Positions 53,345 through 62,098 are shown, counted from the stretch's first letter. The stretch: DNA of 64,000 bases from Flavobacterium sp. 270 (GCF_004368785.1 NZ_SODM01000001.1:1054001-1118000), one strand, 5' to 3'. Notes: generated from the letters alone by a model not told the origin. Numbers and translations: made by a program.

Positions 53345-53623
53345 TTAAAATAATCGGTGTTTTAAAATACCTATAACATGCACAATTTCACTATTTAAGT
53401 CAATTTTGATAATTGTTATATATCCTTTAAAAATATAATCCCGATAATCTCCATCATCAAAATATATAGACTTTTTAAAATGAAAAGGATTTACTAAATC
53501 CTTTTTTAAATTTTTTATTAATTCATTCTTGAATTTTCGCGCAGCAATTGGTTTATCTTTAGCAATAAAATGTACAATATCATTTAAATCATAACTAAAT
53601 TCAATAGTTAGTTTAATCTTCAT
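53345..53623 (-). CDS. RelE/ParE family toxin
   Basis: 92 residues of the RelE/ParE fold: N-terminal strand MKIKLTIEFSYDLNDIVHFI, helix pair AARKFKNELIKNLKKDL, and the strands YRDYIFKGYITIIKIDL ending HVIGILKHRLF, where basic residues would act on mRNA or target gyrase. The antitoxin gene overlaps its start by 11 bases. Whether it cleaves mRNA or inhibits gyrase cannot be told. Confidence 0.8.
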   Translation of the reverse strand: MKIKLTIEFSYDLNDIVHFIAKDKPIAARKFKNELIKNLKKDLVNPFHFKKSIYFDDGDYRDYIFKGYITIIKIDLNSEIVHVIGILKHRLF

Positions 53624-53858
53624 ATTTAGAAATTGTATCTTCTAGTAAAACATCCAACTCTTCAAATGTACTGTATTGTACAGTGCCATTTTCTATTTTG
53701 GCAGCGCGTTCTTTTAGTTTTTTCTTGTCTTGCTCAAAATCAGGATCAGAAAAAGAGTCTTCTTCTACTATTTTTAGTTCATCAGAAGAAAATGAACTTA
53801 ATAATTTCAAGATTTTCTCTTTAATCTCTGGCTGAAATTCTAATCTTATCGCTTCCAT
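53613..53858 (-). CDS. Antitoxin of the RelE-type pair
   Basis: 81 acidic residues placed just upstream of and overlapping the toxin gene, the standard antitoxin-first order. The sequence is helical (MEAIRLEFQPEIKEKILKLL, then a disordered-looking FSDPDFEQDKKKLKERAAKI and TFEELDVLLEDTI). No clear DNA-binding fold at the N terminus, so autoregulation is uncertain. Confidence 0.75.
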   Translation of the reverse strand: MEAIRLEFQPEIKEKILKLLSSFSSDELKIVEEDSFSDPDFEQDKKKLKERAAKIENGTVQYSTFEELDVLLEDTISKYED

Positions 53859-53932
53859 AATAGGTTCATTTTACAGATACAAATATAAACTTTTTTGAAT
53901 CGATGTTTTTTAAATTAAGCTTAAAACTAAAA

Positions 53933-53960
53933 AATCCGTTCTGAAAATTCAAAACGGATT
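53933..53960 (-). terminator. Terminator after the PAS gene
   Basis: AATCCGTT (53933-53940) pairs with AACGGATT (53953-53960), T run on the minus strand. Confidence 0.8.
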
Positions 53961-54001
53961 AGAATCCAACTATTAAAAAACTAAAAGAAAATTCAACAAA
54001 C

Positions 54002-54628
54002 CTATCTATTAAATAATCTTTTAAAGAAACCTCGATGTTCTTCCTCCTCCTCTTCTTCCTCGTACTGTGCAAATTTAGATTGCGCTTTTTCGTGTTCGTA
54101 AATCAGCTCTTTGATATACTCTACATAAGATCTCTTTTTTTCTTCTAAAAATCCGATCAAATATTTCTCGCTAAATTCTACACCGCTTGCCGCTTCAATC
54201 TGCAACAGCTTTTTATATAAAGGCTCAATGTGCAGCGAAATTACTTCTTGTGGAACGGCTTGCCTTCTTCCAAAATAATTTACAATAACACCATTTTCAT
54301 CTCTCGCGATATCAAAATCGGTAATTACCCAATAATATCTTCCCGACTTGGCTAAATTTTTGACAATGGCATGAAAGTTTTTTCCGTTTTTAAGATTTTC
54401 CCAAAGCACTTTAAAAATCACTTTTGGCATATCAGGATGGCGAATAATATTGTGCGGCTGTCCCATTAATTCGTAATCTTCGTATCCGCAAACGTCTATA
54501 AAAACTTCATTTGCATATTCTATAATACCAAATGCATTGGTTTTACTCATAATTACCTGAGTTTTATCCCAGGAAACTTCTTTATCTATAATCGTCTTTT
54601 GGTTTGGAAACTGATTTTCTTGATTCAT
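54002..54628 (-). CDS. Aer-like PAS domain protein
   Basis: 208 residues. The PAS domain (about 22-130) has motifs close to the redox sensor Aer: IMSKTNAFGIIEYANEVFI, GYEDYELMGQPHNIIRHPD, MPKVIFKVLWENLKNGK, and GRYYWVITDFDIA. It lacks a methyl-accepting or membrane domain; after a helical linker it ends in an unusual run of eight glutamates before HRGFFKRLFNR. Probably an FAD-binding redox sensor that signals through partners. An FNR box precedes it, tying it to low oxygen. Confidence 0.78.
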   Translation of the reverse strand: MNQENQFPNQKTIIDKEVSWDKTQVIMSKTNAFGIIEYANEVFIDVCGYEDYELMGQPHNIIRHPDMPKVIFKVLWENLKNGKNFHAIVKNLAKSGRYYWVITDFDIARDENGVIVNYFGRRQAVPQEVISLHIEPLYKKLLQIEAASGVEFSEKYLIGFLEEKKRSYVEYIKELIYEHEKAQSKFAQYEEEEEEEEHRGFFKRLFNR

Positions 54629-54698
54629 GTTGTACTTATATATAATGACTTGGTAAGACTTTATAATTTTTGAATTTTGTTTCTAAAAATTAATGATG

Positions 54699-54742
54699 CA
54701 AAACTAATTAGAAGTAAAATCTCAAAATCTGACTTTTGTCAT
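54699..54742 (-). promoter_or_regulatory. FNR-type box and -7 element of the PAS gene
   Basis: On the minus strand, box ATGACAAAAGTCAG (54729-54742, one end base off), exactly 22 bases, then TAGTTTTG (54699-54706), a TAnnTTTG element. The gene starts 70 bases further downstream. Confidence 0.75.
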
Positions 54743-54889
54743 ATTCTGATACAAATAAAACTTTTAGAGGTTGTTGAATTATTCTTAAATCATATAAATC
54801 AAAAATTTTTATTTATCAAATTAAAAACAAAAAGTTAAATCTGTAACATTTTCAAAGAGCATTCCTTTTTTGCATTTGGACAAATACGT

Positions 54890-54897
54890 TATCTTTG
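54890..54897 (+). promoter_or_regulatory. -7 element TATCTTTG for dapD
   Basis: TATCTTTG fits TAnnTTTG; TTTG at 54869-54872 lies 17 bases upstream as a candidate -33 element. The ATG is at 54913. Confidence 0.65.
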
Positions 54898-54912
54898 CCA
54901 AAAATTAAAACT

Positions 54913-55728
54913 ATGAATTCTTTACAGACTATAATCGAACAAGCTTGGGAAAACAGAGCTTTATTACAAGAAACTACTACAACAGATGCTATTAGAGAAG
55001 TTATCGAGTTGATTGACGCAGGAAAATTAAGATGTGCTGAACCAGTTGGTGATAAATGGCAGGTTAACGAATGGGTTAAGAAAGCGGTTGTAATGTATTT
55101 CCCAATTCAAAAAATGGAAACATGGGAATCTGGTATTTTTGAATATCACGATAAAATGCTTCTTAAAAAAGGTTTTGCTGAAAAAGGAATTCGTGTTGTA
55201 CCAAATGCTGTAGCGCGTTACGGAGCTTATATTTCTAGCGGTGTTATCTTGATGCCAAGTTATGTAAATATTGGTGCTTATGTAGACGAAGGAACAATGG
55301 TAGATACTTGGGCAACTGTAGGAAGCTGCGCTCAAATTGGTAAAAATGTTCACTTAAGTGGTGGTGTTGGTATTGGTGGTGTTTTAGAGCCATTACAAGC
55401 AGCTCCGGTTATTATAGAAGATGGTGCTTTTATTGGTTCTCGTTGTATTGTTGTAGAAGGTGTACACGTTGGTAAAGAAGCAGTTCTTGGCGCAAATGTA
55501 TGTTTAACAGCTTCAACAAAAATTATCGATGTAACTGGTGATGAGCCTGTAGAAATGAAAGGTTTTGTTCCTGCTCGTTCTGTAGTAATTCCTGGAAGTT
55601 ATACTAAAAAATTCGCAGCTGGAGAATTTCAAGTTCCTTGTGCTTTAATTATTGGTACTCGTAAACCATCTACAGATTTAAAAACTTCATTAAATAATGC
55701 ACTTCGTGAATACGATGTAGCGGTATAA
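54913..55728 (+). CDS. dapD: 2,3,4,5-tetrahydropyridine-2,6-dicarboxylate N-succinyltransferase
   Basis: Fourth step group of lysine and meso-diaminopimelate synthesis (succinylase route). 271 residues from the ATG at 54913; the TTG at 54895 is within the promoter. N-terminal helical domain (AWENRALLQE, WQVNEWVKKAVVMYF), then hexapeptide repeats of the left-handed beta helix (GAYVDEGTMVDTWATVGSCA, IGGVLEPLQAAPVIIED split), and a C-terminal tail with CALIIGTRKPSTDLK. Complete. Confidence 0.95.
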   Translation: MNSLQTIIEQAWENRALLQETTTTDAIREVIELIDAGKLRCAEPVGDKWQVNEWVKKAVVMYFPIQKMETWESGIFEYHDKMLLKKGFAEKGIRVVPNAVARYGAYISSGVILMPSYVNIGAYVDEGTMVDTWATVGSCAQIGKNVHLSGGVGIGGVLEPLQAAPVIIEDGAFIGSRCIVVEGVHVGKEAVLGANVCLTASTKIIDVTGDEPVEMKGFVPARSVVIPGSYTKKFAAGEFQVPCALIIGTRKPSTDLKTSLNNALREYDVAV

Positions 55729-55750
55729 AGAAATAAATCTCAAAAAATAA

Positions 55751-55790
55751 AAAATCCAAATTCCAATTGTATGATTGGGATTTGGATTTT
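55751..55790. terminator. Bidirectional terminator after dapD
   Basis: 17-base arms AAAATCCAAATTCCAAT (55751-55767) and 55774-55790, with A and T runs at the ends; serves dapD and the convergent GT2 gene. Confidence 0.85.
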
Positions 55791-55812
55791 TTTTATTGGA
55801 ATTTCTTAAAGG

Positions 55813-56559
55813 TTATTTTTTGTTTTGAAGTTTTAAAAGCTTGGCATATTTCATATAAGATGAGAAAGCCTGAATCATAGAAAATGTAAATCCATCTAAT
55901 CCGTTTAAAAAACCTTTTTTAAAAAAATAACATCTTACAAAAGATACTGTACCATTTAATAGAGGTTTAAAACTATCCGTTCTTTTTCCTTTATCATAAA
56001 GCTGTTGAGCTCCCCACGTTGTATACAAATTTTTCTTAGCGATAAATTGATCTAAGTTTTCCCAAGCGTAATGATTTATATGAACGTTTAAATGAGCTTT
56101 ACTTTTTCCTGAAACTTTTTGATGCACTCTGTCTTTTGATGGAGAAGCTGTTTTTTTATTAAAAAAACGTGCTGTTTTATCTGGATACCAACCTGCAAAA
56201 TCTATTTTTTTATCTCCCAAATAATTATACAGCCTAAAAGTATAAACATCAAAATTTTGATTTTCATGTTTTCCTGATAATATAAATTTTTCGGCATCTT
56301 CTGCTAAAATTTCATCTGCATCCAGATTTAAAATCCAGTCATTTTTGCAATATTGAAGTCCATGAACTCGCTGTGGTCCATCGCCCAAAAACGTCTGGGG
56401 AATAACTTTAGCTCCTTTTTCTTCTGCAATTTTTACTGTATTGTCTGCACTTAATGAATCTACAACAATTACTTCGTCACATATTCTAAACAGTGCATCT
56501 ATACATTTACCTATATTTTTTTCCTCATTATAGGTAATAACCAACCCGCTAATTTTCAT
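55813..56559 (-). CDS. GT2 family glycosyltransferase, paralog A
   Basis: 248 residues, WaaE/KdtX-like. Sugar-nucleotide binding at MKISGLVITYNEEKNIGKCI, DD-type motif NLDADEILAEDAE, and the FAGWYPDKTARFFNKKTA acceptor segment. Ends with a conserved helix YMKYAKLLKLQNKK. It likely adds glucose or a related sugar to the lipopolysaccharide core. It is very similar to the gene at 57551-58300, which begins and ends with nearly the same residues. Confidence 0.85.
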   Translation of the reverse strand: MKISGLVITYNEEKNIGKCIDALFRICDEVIVVDSLSADNTVKIAEEKGAKVIPQTFLGDGPQRVHGLQYCKNDWILNLDADEILAEDAEKFILSGKHENQNFDVYTFRLYNYLGDKKIDFAGWYPDKTARFFNKKTASPSKDRVHQKVSGKSKAHLNVHINHYAWENLDQFIAKKNLYTTWGAQQLYDKGKRTDSFKPLLNGTVSFVRCYFFKKGFLNGLDGFTFSMIQAFSSYMKYAKLLKLQNKK

Positions 56560-56566
56560 GTATCTT

Positions 56567-57280
56567 TTAAAATAATTTAAGTTTTCCGATCTTCAATTTT
56601 AACCTAAATCTAAACAGACTGTCCTCGCCTTTTATGTCAATTCTTTTTACTAAATAATTATTTTTAAAAGGAAATTTATTTACTCTGTTCCCAATTCGCA
56701 ACCCATATTTTATGCCATTATCGCGCATAACTTTTTCAAAAACAGCAAATTCAGTCTCTTTCTTAGCATAATTACCAAAGGGATATGCCAAAATGGGTTT
56801 TATATCTAAATTATTTTTTAATATAAAATCATTCGACTTAATAAAATCAGCTTCTAATTCTTCTTTTGATAATGAACTATATCTTTTATGTTCAAAAGAA
56901 TGATAACCCAACTCAATAAGATCACTGTTCAATCCTTTTAATTGGTCAACACTCATTATTTTTTCCTTTCCTTCAATCCAATAATCAAAATTACCAACGA
57001 AAGAAAATGGTATAAAAAAAGAAGCTTTTAATTGGTATTTTTCAAGCAAAGGAATTGCATACAAAAGCTGGCACTCTGTAACATCATCAAAAGTGATAAT
57101 AACGCTTTTTAAAGGGAGCTCAGTTAAATTCTCTAGATCTTTAAAATGAAATGTGGTATAATTATTATCATACAGGAACTTCAATTGCGATTCTAGCTTT
57201 GACACAGAAATACTTAAATTCAAAGATTTAGCTTCCTCCACAACAACGTTGTGATACATTAAAATGGGTAATTTTGACAT
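56567..57280 (-). CDS. Polysaccharide deacetylase (NodB) domain protein
   Basis: 237 residues from the ATG at 57280 (a TTG at 57295 falls in the promoter). NodB fold: PILMYHNVVV at the start, SVIITFDDVTECQLLYAIP (metal Asp), YQLKASFFIPFSFVG, ELGYHSFEHKRYSSLSKEE (metal His) and KPILAYPFGNYAKKETEF. It removes acetyl groups from envelope glycans. Seven bases separate it from paralog A. Confidence 0.85.
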   Translation of the reverse strand: MSKLPILMYHNVVVEEAKSLNLSISVSKLESQLKFLYDNNYTTFHFKDLENLTELPLKSVIITFDDVTECQLLYAIPLLEKYQLKASFFIPFSFVGNFDYWIEGKEKIMSVDQLKGLNSDLIELGYHSFEHKRYSSLSKEELEADFIKSNDFILKNNLDIKPILAYPFGNYAKKETEFAVFEKVMRDNGIKYGLRIGNRVNKFPFKNNYLVKRIDIKGEDSLFRFRLKLKIGKLKLF

Positions 57281-57292
57281 GCAATTTTTTTG

Positions 57293-57300
57293 CAAATCTA
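57293..57300 (-). promoter_or_regulatory. -7 element TAGATTTG for the deacetylase
   Basis: On the minus strand TAGATTTG fits TAnnTTTG, ending 12 bases before the ATG, which implies an almost leaderless transcript. Confidence 0.55.
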
Positions 57301-57550
57301 TAGATAAATAGAATTGATTTAATCACAAAAAAGAAAAAATTAAACTAAAAATAATATTGGATACAGGAATAATTCTTTAATATAGGATTAAAAATCATTT
57401 TATTAATTGGCGAAAAAAGCTACAAGACATTAATACACAATAATATAAACACCATAAATACAACAAAGAAATTGTTCTTTTTTATTAAGATATTTAATAA
57501 ATTACCTTGTGTATTTATGGGTATTATTTTTACAAAAAAGTTGTTTTTCT

Positions 57551-58300
57551 TTATTTAAGCTTATTTTGAAGTTTTAAAAGCTTAGCATATTTCATATAAG
57601 AAAAGAAACTTTGAATCATGGCGATAGACAAACCGTCGATTCCGTTAAAAATTCCTTTTTTGAAGAAATAACAACGAATAAAAGCAACACTTCCGTTAAG
57701 AACGGGTTTAAGCGCATTTATTCTCCTTCCCTGATCGTACAATTGCTGTGCATGCCAGCCAGAATATTGATTCTTTTTGGCAATAATCTGATCTAAAGAA
57801 TCCCAGCCATAATGCAATATGTGCACTGAAACTTTTTTCTGGTTTTGGGCAATTATCTTTTGATGAACAATAGAATCAGACGGATGTGCTGTTTTTTTAT
57901 TGAAAAAACGAACTTTATGATCTGGATACCAGCCCGAAAAATCGATTAATTTATCGGCAAGAAAGTTTTTAACTCTAAAACTAAAAGCATCATAATTACC
58001 ATTAAGATACTTTTCTTTTAAAATAAATTCTGTTGCATCTGCATCAAGAAATTCATCTGCGTCAAGATTTAAAATCCAGTCGTTTTTACAAAATGGCAAG
58101 CCGTGTGTGCGTTGCGGGCCATCTCCTAAAAAAGATTGTTCGACAACAACAGCGCCTTTTTCTTTGGCAATTTGAACTGTTCGATCTTTACTAAACGAAT
58201 CAACGATAATGACTTCGTCACATACTTTTTGTAAAGCATCGATACATTTACCAATATTTTTTTCTTCATTGAACGTAATTACTAAACCACTAATTTTCAT
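57551..58300 (-). CDS. GT2 family glycosyltransferase, paralog B
   Basis: 249 residues from the ATG at 58300, giving MKISGLVITFNEEKNIGKCI as in paralog A; a GTG at 58324 would add eight unmatched residues. DD motif NLDADEFLDADATEF, DFSGWYPDHKVRFFNKKTAH, end YMKYAKLLKLQNKLK. The pair A and B flank the deacetylase, suggesting duplication and later insertion or separation. The preceding 250 bases (57301-57550) hold no gene. Confidence 0.85.
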   Translation of the reverse strand: MKISGLVITFNEEKNIGKCIDALQKVCDEVIIVDSFSKDRTVQIAKEKGAVVVEQSFLGDGPQRTHGLPFCKNDWILNLDADEFLDADATEFILKEKYLNGNYDAFSFRVKNFLADKLIDFSGWYPDHKVRFFNKKTAHPSDSIVHQKIIAQNQKKVSVHILHYGWDSLDQIIAKKNQYSGWHAQQLYDQGRRINALKPVLNGSVAFIRCYFFKKGIFNGIDGLSIAMIQSFFSYMKYAKLLKLQNKLK

Positions 58301-58409
58301 TGGGGAGGAAATTTGATTATACACAAAAATATAACTTTTAAATTTAGTTTAGATTGTACACTTCTTAAAATAGTTTGTAATTTAGCCGTCTAAAGCGAAT
58401 TTATACTCA

Positions 58410-59477
58410 ATGAAAATATTAATTATTCAGCAAAAAAGAATCGGTGACGTATTAACAAGTACTATTCTTTGTAATAATCTAAAAGCAAAATACCCAGAAT
58501 CTACTATAGATTACATGTGTTATCCTAATTCTATAGATGTTTTGATAGGAAATCCTAATATTGACAATATAATTCCTTTATCTAATAAAGTTAGAAAATC
58601 GATTCCGTCTTTATTTAAGTTTATTTTTCAGATTAGAAGAAAAAAATACGATGCTGTAATTGATGTTTACTGCAAATTAGAAACCAATTTAATTACGTTG
58701 TTTTCTGGCGCAAAGTACCGTGTTTCTTATCATAAATGGTATTCAAAATTTTTCTACAATTATAGTTACGAACGTTTTGATGCCGTAAAATCGGAGCATG
58801 GTTTAGCGATTGAAAACAGATTGTTATTGCTTAAACCTTTTATTCCGGAAAAAATATTGGATGTAAAACCTAAAGTATTTTTGACAGATGCTGAAATTAC
58901 ATCGGCTAAAAATCTTTTGAAAAGCAACAATATCAATACTGCTGAAAAGCCTTTGATTATGTTTGGAATTTTAGGAAGCGAGGTTTACAAAACTTATCCG
59001 CTCGAAAAAATGGCCCAAATTATTGATTTTACAGTCGCTAAAACCAACGCAACTATTATCTTCAATTATATTCCAGATCAAAAAGAACTGGCTTTAGAAG
59101 TATATAATTATTGCTCTGAAGAAACGAAAAAGAATATTGTTTTTGATTTATATTGTACGGAATTGAGATCTTTTCTTGCGCTTCTTTCGCAATGCGAAAT
59201 GCTGATTGGAAACGAAGGTGGCGCTGTAAATATGGCAAAAGCACTTGACATACCTACTTTCTCTATTTTCACGCCTTCTGTAAGAAAAGAAACATGGCAG
59301 ATATTTGAGAATGAAGCCAAACACACTTCTATTCACCTTAAGGATTTAAAACCTGAAATATACGAGCAGTTTACAGAACAACAGATAAAAGATAAGACTT
59401 TTATGTATTATGATGAATATCCGTTATCATTGATGCTGGAAAAACTAGACGCTTATTTTCAGGAATATAAAAATTGA
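58410..59477 (+). CDS. Glycosyltransferase family 9 (heptosyltransferase-like)
   Basis: 355 residues of the GT9 fold: MKILIIQQKRIGDVLTSTIL, DAVIDVYCKLETNLITLFSG, and the nucleotide-sugar site MLIGNEGGAVNMAKALDIPT. These transfer heptose or similar sugars to LPS core. Reading starts at the only ATG near the N-terminal strand. The next GT2 gene begins 20 bases after the stop. Confidence 0.88.
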   Translation: MKILIIQQKRIGDVLTSTILCNNLKAKYPESTIDYMCYPNSIDVLIGNPNIDNIIPLSNKVRKSIPSLFKFIFQIRRKKYDAVIDVYCKLETNLITLFSGAKYRVSYHKWYSKFFYNYSYERFDAVKSEHGLAIENRLLLLKPFIPEKILDVKPKVFLTDAEITSAKNLLKSNNINTAEKPLIMFGILGSEVYKTYPLEKMAQIIDFTVAKTNATIIFNYIPDQKELALEVYNYCSEETKKNIVFDLYCTELRSFLALLSQCEMLIGNEGGAVNMAKALDIPTFSIFTPSVRKETWQIFENEAKHTSIHLKDLKPEIYEQFTEQQIKDKTFMYYDEYPLSLMLEKLDAYFQEYKN

Positions 59478-59497
59478 GTGAGGTAAAAAATATCTTA

Positions 59498-60268
59498 ATG
59501 AATAAAGAAAAGCAAAAACTATCTGTTTTAATTATTACATTAAATGAGGAACTTCATATACAATCGTTACTAGAAGATTTAGATTTTGCTGATGAAATAA
59601 TTGTTGTAGATTCTTTTAGCAATGACAAAACTGTAAGTATTATTGAGGGTTTTCAGAATGTAAAACTAATCCAGAACAAATTTGTTAATTATACTTCTCA
59701 GCGAAATTTTGCTTTAGATCAGGCAAAGTATTCGTGGATTTTATTTTTGGATGCTGACGAAAGGCTGACTCCAGATTTAAAAAGCGAAATTTTGTCTAAA
59801 ATAAACGATTCAAATCCTGCAAGTGCTTATTTGATTTACAGAATTTTTATGTTTAAGAATGTAAAATTAAATTTTAGCGGCTGGCAGACGGATAAAATTT
59901 TCAGGCTTTTTAATAAATCAAAATGCAGATATGCCGAAGAACGTTTTGTGCATGAAAAATTAAATGTTGACGGAACTATTGCAGTTTTAAAACATAAATT
60001 GATTCATTATTCCTACGCTGATTATGCTGATTATAAACTTAAGATGAAAAATTATGGCATCTTGAAAGCGCAGGAAAAACAAAAAAAAGGACAAAAATCA
60101 TCTTTTTTACTGATGGCTTTTCATCCTTTATATAGTTTTCTGTACCGCTTTTTAATTCGTCTTGGTTTTTTAGACGGAATTAAGGGAATTATTATCTGCT
60201 ATTTAAATGCGTACAGCATCTTTATTCGATATAAAGAACTTCGCAGGCTTACTTCTTCCAGAATTTAA
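59498..60268 (+). CDS. GT2 family glycosyltransferase, third copy
   Basis: 256 residues from the ATG at 59498 (a TTG at 59474 overlaps the previous stop and is less likely). LSVLIITLNEELHIQSLLED, DD motif LFLDADERLTPDLK, and NFSGWQTDKIFRLFNKSK mark the same WaaE-like branch as paralogs A and B but more distant. The final 20 bases overlap the convergent kinase gene. Confidence 0.83.
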   Translation: MNKEKQKLSVLIITLNEELHIQSLLEDLDFADEIIVVDSFSNDKTVSIIEGFQNVKLIQNKFVNYTSQRNFALDQAKYSWILFLDADERLTPDLKSEILSKINDSNPASAYLIYRIFMFKNVKLNFSGWQTDKIFRLFNKSKCRYAEERFVHEKLNVDGTIAVLKHKLIHYSYADYADYKLKMKNYGILKAQEKQKKGQKSSFLLMAFHPLYSFLYRFLIRLGFLDGIKGIIICYLNAYSIFIRYKELRRLTSSRI

Positions 60269-61022
60269 GTTTCTTTTTCAGGCGTTTTTTTCTATGAAAT
60301 TGCTCCTGAAAATCTGAAGTAAACTTCCATAAAATATCAAATATTCTTTGCTCCGATTCTACTGTGTATAGTTTTGCATATTCGTTTGCCATTACAGCAA
60401 CCATTTCTTTTACCGGAGTTAAACGGCATAAGTTTTTCATACGCATTTCAAAAGTCATCGATTCGTGAAATTCCATTCTGTTTAAATCTACCAGATAAAA
60501 ACTATACTTACCGTCTAATTCTTTTTTAATCAAAGTATTTCCTGGCGAATGGTCCAAAAATTCAATTCCTTGTTCATGAAGATCAAAACTAAATCTGGTA
60601 AACTGTCTTAAGATATTATCATGATCTGGATAATCTGGAATTTCTACCAATTCTCTATAAGTCAATTCTGTAACCAAATGTTCGCTGGCATAATAACTGT
60701 CTCTAAGCCCAAGCCAGTTAAAATTTTCCAGAAAAGCAATTGGTTGCGGTGTTCCGATACCTCTTTCTAATAAAATTGTTGCATACTCAAACGAACGTCT
60801 TGCTTTAGATTTTCTAAAGTATTTGTAAGCAATTTTGTTTATTAAATTCGGAATTTTAAACGATTTGATATTGATTGTTTTACCATTCAAATCAAACAAT
60901 TTTATTTTATTGCGATCTCCATTTCCAAAAAGTTCACCCAATGAAGAATTGAATTCTTCTATAAAAAAGAAAACTTCTTTTGTATCGTTGAATCCTTTAG
61001 AAAACTTAATTTTTTTGATCAT
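60249..61022 (-). CDS. LPS core/Kdo kinase-like protein
   Basis: 257 residues of the InaA/WaaP/KdkA kinase type. IKSFKIPNLINKIAYKYF (ATP-site Lys), SFEYATILLERGIGTPQPIA, catalytic loop DLHEQGIEFLDHSPGNTLIK (HxxSxGN, about 160-180), and YLVDLNRMEF with the metal Asp. It phosphorylates a core sugar of LPS. The basic C-terminal tail KKRLKKKLKFWKK may bind the membrane. Confidence 0.82.
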   Translation of the reverse strand: MIKKIKFSKGFNDTKEVFFFIEEFNSSLGELFGNGDRNKIKLFDLNGKTINIKSFKIPNLINKIAYKYFRKSKARRSFEYATILLERGIGTPQPIAFLENFNWLGLRDSYYASEHLVTELTYRELVEIPDYPDHDNILRQFTRFSFDLHEQGIEFLDHSPGNTLIKKELDGKYSFYLVDLNRMEFHESMTFEMRMKNLCRLTPVKEMVAVMANEYAKLYTVESEQRIFDILWKFTSDFQEQFHRKKRLKKKLKFWKK

Positions 61023-61034
61023 TTAATTTATACT

Positions 61035-61817
61035 TTAATATTTTTCTAATATGGGTTTCCAAAAATCAATCACTTTCGGTTTATTTATTCCGTGGCATCC
61101 AAAAGGCAATTGATTATTATTAATTTTTAAAGCTATTTCTGGCTTGCGGTCAATAGCAAAAGCTACACCTTCTTTATAATCCGGGATTTTAAAATCAGTA
61201 TTAAATTCTGGGGCTTTCAGCGACCAAAACACATCTTCCATAAAATAAATTTCCTTTTTATCTGCCTTTAAAAAGTCTGTAATAAACTCACTTTTCTCTT
61301 TTGCAATGGCATAATGCGAAGCCACTTTACGAAGTGAAAAACCACCATTCCCAACTTTATAAAAAATCTGTTCTCTAATCTTTTTCTTTTTTGATTTGAA
61401 GTTTTTAATAACGGCATTCAATACTTTCTTTCCAAAAGTATCAACTGGAGTTGCAATCCATGGCGCGCCGATATAATCGTATCCTTTTTGACACCATTCT
61501 TTCAAATCATTTTTAAAAACAAAAGCATCCAACTGATAAATCAGCATGTACTCAACATCTAAAAAAGCTTCGTAAAATGAACTCGAAAGCAATAACTCAT
61601 TATATCCTTCTATGTTTTTAAAATAGTGTTTAGGAAAGCTTTTTACTTCTATTTGGGGATAATTTTTAGTGATATAAGAATTGTCTAAACCTTCTGGCTG
61701 CACTAAAACAATATCAAATTCACCTAATAATTTTACACATTGCAAAAAGGATTTTTCTTCAAGTTCTCCAAAATGATCTTTATAAATTGGAATTACAATT
61801 TTTACCGAATCTTTCAT
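61035..61817 (-). CDS. DUF5672 glycosyltransferase-like protein
   Basis: 260 residues matching DUF5672: VKIVIPIYKDHFGELEEKSF, YQLDAFVFKNDLKEWCQKGY, DYIGAPWIATPVD, NGGFSLRKV and EDVFWSLKAPEFN. This family is predicted to be a GT-A glycosyltransferase in capsule or LPS loci. Twelve bases from the kinase gene, same strand, likely operon. Confidence 0.83.
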   Translation of the reverse strand: MKDSVKIVIPIYKDHFGELEEKSFLQCVKLLGEFDIVLVQPEGLDNSYITKNYPQIEVKSFPKHYFKNIEGYNELLLSSSFYEAFLDVEYMLIYQLDAFVFKNDLKEWCQKGYDYIGAPWIATPVDTFGKKVLNAVIKNFKSKKKKIREQIFYKVGNGGFSLRKVASHYAIAKEKSEFITDFLKADKKEIYFMEDVFWSLKAPEFNTDFKIPDYKEGVAFAIDRKPEIALKINNNQLPFGCHGINKPKVIDFWKPILEKY

Positions 61818-62090
61818 TTTCTATAGTGATATTTTGTTTTTTATGGGTTTTAAAAAGCTGCCTTTAAAACAATTCAATTTTAGCTGCAAAACTTGAAAGG
61901 AACAAAAATAATCTTATAATTATGAAAAACTGAATTATTATGAACTAAATTTTAAAACTATACATTACAAGCAATAAAACTTGTTTACAGATTAAAAATT
62001 GCTTGATGAATATTCTATTTATGTTTAAAACACCTTCATAAAATTACCTTTTTGACACTCTATAATATGGCATAATTATGGAGTTTATTG
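61818..62090. other. AT-rich gap, no gene seen
   Basis: Separates the divergent DUF5672 and tsaC-like genes. No open frame or hairpin of note. Confidence 0.4.
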
Positions 62091-62098
62091 TATCTTTG
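62091..62098 (+). promoter_or_regulatory. -7 element TATCTTTG for the tsaC-like gene
   Basis: TATCTTTG fits TAnnTTTG, 32 bases before the ATG at 62131. Confidence 0.6.

Noticed and set aside
54699..54742. FNR box controlling dapD
   Set aside because: The plus-strand sequence 22 bases after the box does not resemble a -7 element, and dapD has its own at 54890.
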